Source of the DNA: Mercurialis annua
Lineage: Eukaryota; Streptophyta; Magnoliopsida; Malpighiales; Euphorbiaceae
Direction of reading: 5' to 3'
Assembly (NCBI RefSeq): GCF_937616625.2
Contig: NC_065570.1
Coordinates: forward strand, 67,731,665 to 67,795,664
DNA: 64,000 bases
This document shows positions 1 through 11,929 of this stretch, one piece after another. Under the pieces are notes generated by a model. That model was not told the DNA's origin and ran no database searches. It saw nothing but the letters and a program-made list of their open reading frames with translations. Positions within the stretch are counted from its first letter, which is position 1. Every line of letters begins with the position of its first letter. The position numbers were made by a program, and so were the translations under genes.

Positions 1-41
1 ATACTCACCCATAAAAACTGGCTTCTACAGCTTCAGTAGCC

Positions 42-3000
42 ATGACTCAAAGAGCTCAATTTCAGTACCAAAACTGGCCACCAAAACCTCCAAAAATCAA
101 CAGAACTCAACATCCCCATAAAAATCTCCACTTCCTTTCGATTCCCACTTCTCATTCTCTATCTAACAATTCACTCTCTTCCTCTTCTTTCCCTCTAATC
201 ACCAAATTCCCCAGAAATTTACTTCCTTTTCACCCTTTACATGACGCCACTGAAGAACATCTCATTCTAGAAAACCCTATTAAAAAGCTTGAATCTTTGA
301 TTAATTTAGAGTTACCCACTAACCACAATCATCAAATTTTGCATCAGGAATCACCTAAAAGAGTTTTTATCGAAGACCCACCTTGGATTTCAGCTCTTTT
401 TTTCAAGAGTCTTTATAAAGTAGCTAATAAAGAAGTGAAATTGGAGTTCAAAGATATTGAGAAAAAGAAGTATAATTTGTTGCGGAGGCGGCAAATTAGA
501 GAAGAGACTGAGGCATGGGAGGGAATGGTGGAGGAATATAAAGGTCTAGTGAAGGAAATGTGTGAGAGGAAGTTGGCTCCTAATTTGCCTTATGTTAAAA
601 GCTTGTTTTTGGGTTGGTTTGAGCCGTTGAAAGAAGCTATAGAAGGGGAGCAGAATTTTCAGAGGTCAAAGAAGCAGAAGGCTGCATTTGCCCCTCATAT
701 TGAGCTGTTGCCAGCTGATAAAATGGCTGTGATTGTTATGCATAAGATGATGGGGCTGATGATGATTGGCCATGAAGATGGGTGCGTGCCCGTCGTCCAG
801 GTTGCGGTGCAAATTGGCATGGCTATAGAGCAGGAGGTGAGTGTTACTGTGTTAAAAGTTCTCATTTTTTGTGTTGTTGGTCCTTAATTGTTTTATGGAG
901 AATCATGTTAGTACTAGGGTTGGTGAATGCTGTGGAGGATGTAGAACTATGGAATTAAGATTGAGTAGTTGATTTGTGTAAATGTTGTTAGTTACAAGGA
1001 TGTTGTCCATCTTGAGGGCAGTATTTGAGAGAGAATTTTCTAACTAAATCTAGGAGATTTCATGTTTGGTGATTCAAAAGAAATACTTGGATAGTCGGCT
1101 CGGAATTAAAGTGGATCATTTTATTACAAGCTAAACTTAAATTATTGACATATGTCAAAATTGAACACACTCTTGTGAATATATAAGAAAAATCATTCTT
1201 GTATCATCTCAGGTAAGAATTCACAGTTTCTTGGAAAAAACCAAGAATTTCCAGAGGAAGACTGCGACATGCGATGCTCAAGAAAATCTGGGAAAGGAGA
1301 AGGAGATACTCAGAAAACGTGTTAATTGTTTGATTAAAAGAAAGAGGCTGTCCGATGTGCAAAAGCTGGTGAAAAATGAAGAAATGAAACCTTGGGGTCG
1401 AGATAAGCAGGCTAAGGTATTCTGCCTTCTTTGCTTGTCTTTTTGAAATGTCTAATTGATTTGTTTTGAGATTGATGACATTTTGTTTCTTTTCGTTTCT
1501 TCTCTATACGTTTTCCCTTACTTATGCTAATTTCAATTGTGCAGCTGGGATGTCGCCTGATAGAACTATTAACTGAAACAGCTTTTGTGCAACCTCCAGT
1601 TAACCAATCAGCAGATGTTCCACCAGATGTTCGACCGGCATTTAGGCACAAATTTAAGATTGTAAAAAATAGTCCAGGGTGAGATGTCTGTTGATTACTT
1701 TTTGGGCATTGCCTCGTTCATGAGGTGGCTAATTTCTAGACATTAAAGTCTCATATTATTAGCTACTTATCATAAAATTCTGAATGATGCAGGTTTTGCT
1801 TTATTATCTTGTTTTCTCAGTTTCAAATTTTCATGTTTAGTTTAATTCTGTGGTCTTGCAGGCAGAAAATGGTGAAGAAGTATGGAGTTATAGAATGTGA
1901 TTCCCTGATCCTCAAGGGGATGGATGGATCTGTGAGTTAAGATATCTCTTTGATTTTGAACTCTCTGATTGGTCCTTTTCAAATTGATTTCCGCTGCATT
2001 TTTAATTCTAAGCCTGCATGCTCAAATTGCATATAGGAAACTTCTTTTAGCAAACTTAGTTATTATTGCGTTGTTACTATCTCATGTTTGCTGTTATTAC
2101 ACATGTCATTTAATGAATCCAAAATAATTAACCACACGTCATCATGACTTTTTTATGGTCCTCCTGTAAGAAAAGAAAACAGCTGTAAGCGGTATGAAAG
2201 ATCTTAAATCCCGAGTGTTAATCTATCTGCAGCATATGGTGTTGCTGGCGAATTTCTTTTTGCATCACAAGTTCTATGCATTTAATGCATATCCTTGTTT
2301 TTTGACTGTATGCTACTCGACTAATATAGTACCTTTTTCCTTATGCAGGCTAAGCATATGTTGATTCCTTATTTTCCTATGCTGGTACCTCCAAAAAAGT
2401 GGAGAGGGTATGCTTGATATACAGTCATAGCTGATATAGAATTGTGTGTATTGCATTTTCTTTCAAAACTGCTGTTACAATTGCTATAAATGGCTTAAGA
2501 GTCGATATAATGATTGCACCGTAAGTTACAAAAAAATGCATAGCTTCTAAATTGTAGAGATAAGAAAAGAGGGATGGGAAGAAAGGGAATGGTGGTTGGC
2601 TTTAGGTATACATATCAAATATGGATATGACCCCGGCATTTTGAATATTTCATTATGTTTTTGCAATGATGTTACTATAGTGGTTTGATTATGACCACAA
2701 TTTTTGCCTGATGGAACTATGACCACAGTTTAAATCAGCGATTAACTAATTGTTAACTAGGGGTTTTCATTTTCTCCTCATCTTTTTTCTTATTTCCTTT
2801 CATTTTGCTTTTATAGAATCGTTAGAAAATAAACATGCAACTCACACACACATCTTAAATAAGATTTTTTATGTGGTGCAACAATTCTCTTAGATTCCTG
2901 GAGCCACTTTTGATTTTTCACCATGAAAGATAAAAGTTAGAACGGCCTAGTTATTGTAGTGTTTTTCTTTTACATGTAGGAATTGAAGAAAATTGTAGTT

Positions 3001-6000
3001 ACTAGAAAGTATTCCCCTCTAACTGGAATCAACGTACTGACAAACACACCTCATTAAACACACCTCATTAATTTCCGCTACTCCATGCAAACCCACCCCC
3101 GACACAACTCTCCTTCCCTACCTCACACCCTGTTCTTCTTACATAGCTTTTGCAATATGTAATTTTCTCGTAATGTGAGCCAGAGCTTCAATATTTATCT
3201 TGTTTTATATAAAAGCTTATACTAAAGAATGAAGTAATATATAGATTGCACTTGGACATGCAGAGTAGCTAATGTTTGTTTGAAGCAATTTGGACTTTAA
3301 TTATATTCTGATTTGAAATACCTGGACCTGGAAGGTACGACAAGGGTGGGCACTTCTTCCTGCCTTCATACATCATGCGTACTCATGGTTCTAGGAAGCA
3401 ACAGGATGCGCTTAAGAGTATTCCTGCAAACAATATGCAGAAAGTATATGAGGTGAGGAGATATTAGCTTCTTTTATTTTATTTATTCTTTTGTCTTTTG
3501 TTTAATTCTACATTTGCTGCATTCAGGTAGATTATAAATTTATAGTATTTTGAGACATATTTTGTGCATTTTTGATGATGTCAGTTATGTGTACCATTTA
3601 ACATCCAGAGAGAGTTGAATTAAATAATTTGTTGGTTGATTTCTTATGATTTACCAACTGCTTTCAATTCGTTTTAAAGGGTTCACATGTGATTATTTTA
3701 ATTTGGAGTTGACTGCTGTTATCTTGCCTGTTTATTTTAGATTTGTGTTTTCTGTTCTGCCTGGTTTATTGACATAAATCTTTCTATCATAGGTGCATAA
3801 CACGCATTCTTAATTTCGTAATTTATAATAGGGTTTGAAGTAATTAATTTCAGTTTTTTGTGCTCGCATTATCTTACCGTAGCTTAGATCATGCAATTTT
3901 CAATTCAAGCTGCGACTATTCCTTGTGTGAATAATAAACTTGGAGCATGATTATATGTGGTTCTTAAATGGCATGTGAACAGGCCTTGGACACACTTGGG
4001 AACACTAAATGGAGGGTCAACAGAAGAGTCCTTGATGCTGTGGAGACTATATGGGCAAGGGGCGGCAACATTGCAGGCTTAGTTGACCGAGAAGATGTTA
4101 GTGCAACTTTAAATTTCATATCTCTTGTATTTGTTTTTACAAAAGAATTGTTCGACTTTCATCAGCAGTTTTTGACTTGGGGACTGGCATCCTATGATTC
4201 ACTCTTCTTCTGAAATAATGCTCATGTGTCAAGACTTGATCATCATAAAACTCCAAGTTAATTGCTATATAGTTTTACCCTTGGAAAAATTTATTAGTCA
4301 TCTTAGTTTGAAGATAGTAGGTTGGATACTTACAGCTGTAGTTCTTATGTTCAATAACTTGATAAACTATAAATGAGGGTTGCTCGAAATCCCACATAAA
4401 CTAGGTTTATGTTACCTGATTTTCTTTTTCCAAATTGGTTTCAGATCCCAATACCAGAGAAACCACTATCCGAGGATTTAACAGAACTTCAAAGCTGGAG
4501 ATGGAATGTGAGGAAGGCAAAGAAGACAAATCGCGAGCGACATTCTCAACGATGCGACACTGAACTTAAGCTTTCTGTAAGATTTTTTTATTATAGTATC
4601 TTTTCAGTCATACGAAATCTTGTTTTTGGTGCATCGTTAAGTTATTTGTTGAATGCATGTATAGCAGAGATGGGTATCAATCATGTCAAGTCAAATTCCA
4701 TTGGCTTTTATATACACCAATCTGTAACTGTAAATTCACTTGATAACTGAAGCAAATTGATTGTGTAGTCATTGACCTAGTTTAGTTACCAAGAAGTTTT
4801 CATGCATATATTATGCTTACATTTGATACCCATGACAGACATATTCTGAACGAGCTCCTTTTGAAACAGGTGGCTCGAAAACTGAAAAATGAGGAGGGAT
4901 TTTATTATCCTCACAATCTTGATTTTCGAGGACGTGCATATCCAATGCATCCACATTTGACTCATCTAAGCTCTGATTTGTGTCGAGGAATTCTTGAATT
5001 TGCAGGAGGACGACCGTTAGGGAAATCTGGGTTACGGTGGCTGAAGATACATTTGGCAAACCTGTATTCAGGAGGAGTTGAAAAACTGTCTCATGATGGG
5101 CGCCTAGCATTTGTGGAAAATCATTTGGCTGACATATTTGATTCCGCTGAAAACCCTGTCAATGGAAACCGCTGGTGGTTAACAGCCGAGGATCCTTTCC
5201 AGTGCTTAGCTGCTTGTATTAATCTTTCAGAAGCCTTAAAGAGCCCATCACCACACACTGTCATCTCTCACCTGCCAATCCATCAGGTAAACTGTTAGCC
5301 AGAAGCATAAATAGCAGCAGAAATAATTGCAGCTATTGCAAATAGAAACTATATCTACAATCAATAGTTAGTTGACCTCAACTCTGTGCAACTTAACTCG
5401 GTCTCATTTAACTAGCTATGATGACACTTTAAAATGAGCTTTCTCTACAGAAGAGATTTTAAAAAAAATTATTTGGACTGGCTGACATTCTATAACATGT
5501 AGGAAATTGGGCACTATAATTCATTTAAAGAGAATTTCCTAGGATATCATTCTCAGTGCACCAGAATCTGCACTTGTGAAGATTTACTAGTGATTTCTTT
5601 GTTCCATCTGATTAGAGCGATAACCCTGTGAACAGCAATTTGGCTGGTGATAATGTGCATTTCTCGTCTGTTATTAGAATAAGATGCTTGATATCAAAGT
5701 CAATATCTTTGTCTCTGATTTTATGTGTGGAAACTGAGATATGTTTACATAATATTTAAATTGAAATTTCTGATTACTTCACATTCTTATTATAAGGTTA
5801 GGTATTGGCACCTATTGTCATTTGTTACTATTATATAATCTGTAGTTCTGGTATCTCTGTCATTAACATGTTTTTAATTTCTCATCTAATGCATGGTCAT
5901 GGTACATGAAGTACTTTTCCAATTGTACCGGGATGCTAGATTGGTCTTGCCTGCACATATCTATACTGTGATCTTTATAGCTCTCTTCGTCTTTTTTTGT

Positions 6001-9000
6001 GTTATGATGCTAATGTAGAGTTAATTCCTGCTTGCTCTCTCTCCCTGTCTCTACCCTCAAATAGGATGGATCATGCAATGGCTTACAGCACTATGCAGCC
6101 CTGGGAAGAAACAGTGTATGTCTCGTTATTATCTTTTCTGCTGATTGTTCTGTTAACCACATAGTGTTTTGCATGTTTTTATTTTTTTATTTTTTGCCAC
6201 CATTCTCAGAAAACATAGTTAGCGAGTAATCGTGATTGATTACGTGATGTCCAGAATTTCTCTTAAGCTCTGTGATGGTCTCACTTATCCCCTAGATTGT
6301 TATTTGGTCATGTGGTGCACGAATCATCCTTTTAGAGTCTGTGCTTGTGACATAAAGGGGTAATTGTTGATCAAATTTACGCGTGCCTTCTAATTATGCT
6401 GTATAACTTCTCTTCTTTTTCCTTCCTATACTTTTTTTTTTGCATAACCGGATGTTAAGGCTTTAAAGGTTGTTTCATGTTAAATTCTTATTTATTTGTC
6501 AAGTAATAGGAGATAACATGATAGTGTGCTTATGTACAAATTATTTTTCCTCACCAAAAAAGGAATGGAAATTGGTTTCTTTTCTCAAAAAGAACACATC
6601 GTTGATGTTTGAAACCTTGAACTACTTAATTAGGATGTTTCAGGTTCAACTGTATGAAATTCATCTAAAGTAACTTAGCTTGCAGCCACATGGTATACTT
6701 ATATTGGGAAAGAAATTAACATTTCATGCCGATGTTTGAGTATGAGCTCAAATTATTAGGAGCCTCACTCACTGGGGATTAGCCATTGAGGGGCTATGAA
6801 TGAGGCTTGTCAGATCATTGCTTCTTGTATTCAATTGGGAACTAAATTATGTTCCATGCTTCTTGTTGAGTGTTCAAAATTAAGATAAAATGTTCTATCC
6901 TGAAAGCTCTCCTTGTGGCCCAAAGACCTTCAGTGATGTGATGATGGACCTGCAATTTATCACTTGCTATATCCAATTTCCTGTTATGATTTCTATTTCA
7001 CTACGCCTTTCTATTAGTGGTTGGTACAAACTGATTAATCTATGCATGGAAAACATGATTTCCAGCCGGAAGCAGCAGCAGTTAACTTAGTTGCCGGAGA
7101 GAAGCCAGCTGATGTTTATACAGAAATTGCTGCCAGGTAGTGTATAGGTTGCTGACATTTGTTTTTCAGATGCGATATGTATTGTATTTTTTAGTTTTGA
7201 TATAATCTGCTATTTTTGGTTGCTTTTTTTTTATAAAAAAAGTTAGGTATTTGAATATCTTCCGTAGGGATGGAAGTTACAGTCATTTCTTATCACATAA
7301 GACCTATCAGATCCTTGAATCTTTCTGGCATTATGTCTTCATGTGCATTTAGTTTTTGTTTTTCTTTTTAAATGAGAATTGAGTGATTCTTGCTGGCAGG
7401 GTCCATGAATTAATAGAAGCAGACAGCAAAAAGGATCCCGCTACAAATAAAAATGCTTTATTAGCCAAGCTTTTAATCGATCAGGTTGGTCTTATTTTTA
7501 TTAGTCTTTTAAATTATTGTTTTTCTTGTGAGAGGAATATGGCATAAATGTCAACCAAATCTAAAACTTTGGGAGCTTTTCAGGTGGATAGGAAACTGGT
7601 TAAACAAACAGTGATGACTTCAGTATATGGTGTTACTTACGTTGGGGCACGTGAACAAATAAAAAGAAGATTAGAGGAGAAAGGCCAAATTACCGATGAC
7701 AGATTGCTTTTCAGTGCAGCTTGTTATACTGCTAAGGTAAACAATGGTACCCATAGTTGAAAAGGATCAGGTATTTAAGAGCTTGAGTTGAAAAGTTTGA
7801 TCTGGATCTGGCACTGTTAGCAATATGTGCCCACACGCCAACTCATATGGTCCTACATTATTGGTGGAAGGGGAATATATGTAATTTGAATAACCCAATC
7901 CCAACTACTAGGTGCAATTTGTGCTAGCCGTTTAGGTCAAGTTGTTTGGACCTAGTTTTAAACTTACTCAGGCTGTGACTTCATGGTTGTGCAACAAAAT
8001 ATACGTGCATGTGCATCTGAATAATTATGTTTAGTTGACACAATGATACAATATGGGCCTGAAAATGTAAACAATCATGTTGGTTAGTTTGTTCTTAAGT
8101 TGACATTATCCCTTCTTTAGGTGACATTGACTGCCTTGGGAGAATTATTTCAAGCTGCACGTGATATAATGAGTTGGCTAGGTGATTGTGCAAAGGTATG
8201 GTTTTCACATTTGAAAATAAGGCCAATTAAATCAACCAACTTGGTGACATCAGATATTTGATGGAGACGATCTTATATTTTTCACTTACGAAAGTACTGC
8301 AGGTTATTTCTTCAGAAGATCAACCCGTGAGGTGGACAACTCCCTTAGGTCTTCCTGTTTTGCAGCCCTATTATAAGACTGAAAGGCACCTTGTGAGTGT
8401 CATGTCATCCTTTTGTTTGATCTGACTTGACGTGAACATTTGCACCTTTAACATACAATTTATGCTACGTTCCTTTGCATTGATGATGTTTTGCCATTAG
8501 TTAGGTTATTCGCCTTCTGTTTGATCAAATACTGATAATACAAGGGCTGGTGTTTTTTGCTGCTTTTGTCATTGGTAGGGAAAATGTGAATTTGGCTGTG
8601 AGCATTTCGCAATAGGTGGGAACTATTGGTTATGATGAAAAAAAAATTAGCTGTAAGCTCATCAGAATTCCATCATGTGCACAATGAAAGGATAAATTCA
8701 ATTTATTTAGTTGATCTGAAGTCATACCATACCTCCATCAAATGATTTAAAACAAGCTCCATGATTATGTCAGTTTTTTCCTCTTATCTGATCAGGATAG
8801 TGAACCCACCTTAGCTTTTTTTCCTATGTGCTGTTATGCTTGCGCGATTTGTTGGATTTGTGATCAAAGTAGGATAGTCATTTAGTGAAAGGGACTGTTC
8901 TTCTGTCATAGGATGCATACTAATATTATCGTTACTGGTTTTCTCACTGGCGGTGAGAAACTGTTACTAATGAGTAATGGCTGTACATCATTTAATATGT

Positions 9001-10672
9001 AGTAACCAATTTCTGAGTTAAGCTTCTCTTTTTCTAGCAGCACTTTGTAATTTAACTTGGTTTTTGCAGATAAGAACTTCACTTCAGGTTTTAGCCCTGC
9101 AACGGGAGGGTAACTCAGTAAGTTGCTCTAATTTTTTTGGCTTTTGTTTCTCTTTTTCTCTTTGGTGTTTTAAGCATTTACCAAACAAGATAAAATTTTA
9201 TATACCAGGTAGAGGTCAGAAAACAGAGGACTGCGTTCCCACCAAATTTTGTGCATTCCCTTGATGGTACACACATGATGATGACTGCCGTGGCTTGTCG
9301 GGATGCTGATCTGCGATTTGCAGGTCTGTCTTGTGATCTACAGTAGATTTTATACTTCATGTTGTTTCCTTCATTTTTGTCCCGTGTCATCTCTTTTTTT
9401 TTTTATCACAAATGAACCAAATAATTAGATTTGTCACGTTTTCAAGTTTGGCTTGCTGGGTTTATCAAATCTAAATATACATCCTGTTTAAGCTCAATAA
9501 GTAATTCTTTGCCATTGACTTCCGTTTCCCAAGAACTTAGTGTCATTCTATTTTCTACTGGCCTTTTTTGTGTTGATTTCAATGTTTTTTTTGACTGAGG
9601 ATGATGTTGAACGCTGATGAGATTCGGTCCCCTGGCATTTTCTATTCGTCGCCATTAAAATATTCATTTCTAATCAAAATTAGTTTGTTGGTCAGTTCAA
9701 TTATTCGGTTTTTGCACACCCCTAGAGAGCCTGTTCATTACCACACACTAATTTGTTGGAACCTAATGCATGTTCTCAGTGTTCTTTATGTTTCTGATTC
9801 GTAATAATTTTGGATAGAATATAAGTTTGATTTGCATGGTAATATACTGTTAATCTGCTAACATCAGTTGTCTTGCACATAAAAGCTTTACGACACACTT
9901 CTAAAACAGGTCTGTCTCTCGTATGAAATTCTTCTAACAAATGAGTCATCTCTGCAGGTGTGCATGACTCTTTCTGGACACATGCCTGTGATGTAGATCT
10001 GATGAATCAAATCCTCAGGGAAAAGTTTGTGGATCTTTATAGCATGCCAATACTTGAGAATGTGAGTTGTGTTGATTTTGCTCTTAGCATGGACCAAAGT
10101 AAGGGTGTGCATTTAGTTCAAACCAAACTAAAATTCTAATCTTTTTAAACCAAATTGTCCTGATTTTAATAACTGTACCAGTCGTTTCGATTTGTTTTCA
10201 GTTTCTTTTGATTATTGGGTTCAGTTCTGCACCAAAAGTGACCTGAAACTTTTTTGTACTCTTAGAACCGAACTGAAAAACTATATTTTTAAATAATTTT
10301 AAACTGAGCCAGACCAGATTTATATTATTCAGTTTTGAAATAAAGTTTGCTAAAAGCAAATGGTGAACTCAACCTAAAAATGGGAACAATTTAGATCCTT
10401 TCTGTACAGGTGGCATCTGCTTGGAATGAGTTATTTTGATATTTCTTCTTGGTCATTTTTGTATTTATCCACTTTCAGATACAAATTCAACTCAATAATA
10501 TAAGTACTAATCTTCTACTTTCATGATCTTTGAACCTTGCTATACCTTGGATTGTCACCAGTTGCTTGAGGAATTCCAGACATCATATCCAGCGCTGAAG
10601 TTTCCACCTCTTCCAGAGAGAGGCAATTTTGATTTGCAAGAAGTTCTTAAATCTCCATATTTCTTCAACTGA
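42..10672 (+). CDS. RPOT3: Plastid phage-type (T7-like) RNA polymerase, 19 exons
   Basis: Single-subunit RNA polymerase that transcribes plastid genes (RPOTp/SCA3 in Arabidopsis). Exons: 42-836, 1213-1416, 1545-1678, 1862-1931, 2349-2407, 3335-3452, 3983-4096, 4445-4576, 4870-5286, 6065-6115, 7066-7136, 7400-7484, 7584-7736, 8121-8195, 8303-8392, 9070-9117, 9209-9323, 9958-10061, 10562-10672. All junctions are GT-AG, phases agree, and the sum is 981 codons plus stop, near the roughly 990 aa usual for RPOTp. The Ser/Thr/Asn-rich first ~70 residues look like a transit peptide. Catalytic motifs are intact: [11 protein letters not shown] (Asp ~682), [14 protein letters not shown] (Lys ~757, Tyr ~765) and [10 protein letters not shown] (Asp ~914), matching T7 Asp537, Lys631, Tyr639 and Asp812. 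The protein ends in FFN as the family does. The plastid rather than mitochondrial paralogue is my family-memory call. The promoter lies outside the window. Confidence 0.93.
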
Positions 10673-11929
10673 TTCTTCAAGCAGACCTGCCATGCGTGCT
10701 AATGCTTCTAATTTCAGCTCAGGAACACCTAGAATTTTACAGGTTTTCTGTCCAGAGTTGAGCCGAAGTTTTTTTCAAACGGGGGTTGAGCTGAAGTTAG
10801 AAATGCTAAACAGAAGCCTCATTTGGCTTGCTGGTCCCAAAATCCTGAAAGATTATGAAGAGATTACCTTGCGGACCGCCTGTACAATCGTAAGTAACTA
10901 GATGAAAGCAGTAAAGACTGCAAATCGGCTCGGGTTGCTTTATAATATATCCTCGAACATTCGGGGTGAGGTTTTTGGAGACTAACCAGAAATAATAGAA
11001 ATCGTAGATCGGCCTGCGGTGAAGATGACACATAGAACATTTGCCTCATGGAAGCTAATCACAATCAGGTGATGTAATCTTTTCAGTTGATGTACTATGT
11101 GTTCTGTACATATTTTATCAGCATAGGAAGAAAATAATCCATTATTTACTAGTAGTAGGAAAATGCTAACTTTAATATTTGTATGGGAAATGACAAATAC
11201 TGCAACAGTTTTGCTATTAATTCAAGAGAGGATATTTGAAATTTTGACTAGATTTAATTTACTTCTCAATCTCAAACTCTCGTTTTTGAGTTGCCCTGAA
11301 GCATCATTGTTCTTTCTTGTGAAGCTGTGATGCCAGTTGCTGGTGCAGCTACTTGATTCCTTATTTATATTGTAAGCCACATTGAATGAGAACTTGTTGA
11401 ATCTTATATGTCAGCCTCAAGTTTCATTTCCATTTCCAGAAATACTTTTGAAATTTTGAATCTTTATGTTTATAACATATCCTTCGAAAAAACATAATTT
11501 TGCCGTATTCTGTTCGAGTATTTTCACTACTTTGTATTTGTAATAAAGCAAGGCAGGCAAGTTCCCATTTGGAGACATAACTTTTACTTGTTCAAATAAA
11601 ATTTAAAGTGAAACAATGTCAGAAATTATGAATGTAGATTCGTAAATATTGGATTCCATAAACAAATATTGGATTCCATAAATAAACAAGAGTTGAAACA
11701 ATTCGGATTTCGACATGTACAGAAAGAAACTTCATTCTCAATTTTGCAAGAATTTCTATAAAAGCCAATCGTTTGCTTCTCTTTGATGGATGTTTGATTT
11801 TTCTACAACGTATCCTAATTTTTGGCATAATTAGTATCTAAAGGCAGGCTCGTCTGCGTATGAAGAGGCATCCATTTATAAATAAAAATACCTGCAATGT
11901 AGAGCATATTTACACCAGTTTTATGCGTT
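10673..11929. other. Convergent 3' spacer between RPOT3 and the PPR gene
   Basis: The two genes converge here, so this stretch should hold both 3' UTRs. No convincing coding exon is seen. Around 11395-11520 there is a degraded copy of the dispersed repeat with 'tttccatttcc...ttttgaaattttgaa...ataacatat', also found in SCPL introns. A 22-bp direct repeat ('aaatattggattccataaa') occurs near 11645 and 11667. Confidence 0.6.

Noticed and set aside
4817..5110. 97-codon minus-strand ORF opposite RPOT3 exon 9
   Set aside because: Shadow of the coding exon on the other strand.
9690..10140. hAT MITE ends ('tttgcacacccctag' at about 9710 and 'aagggtgtgcattt' at about 10106)
   Set aside because: The two ends face away from each other with an RPOT3 exon between them, and no partner ends or 8-bp duplications were found; at most separate worn fragments.
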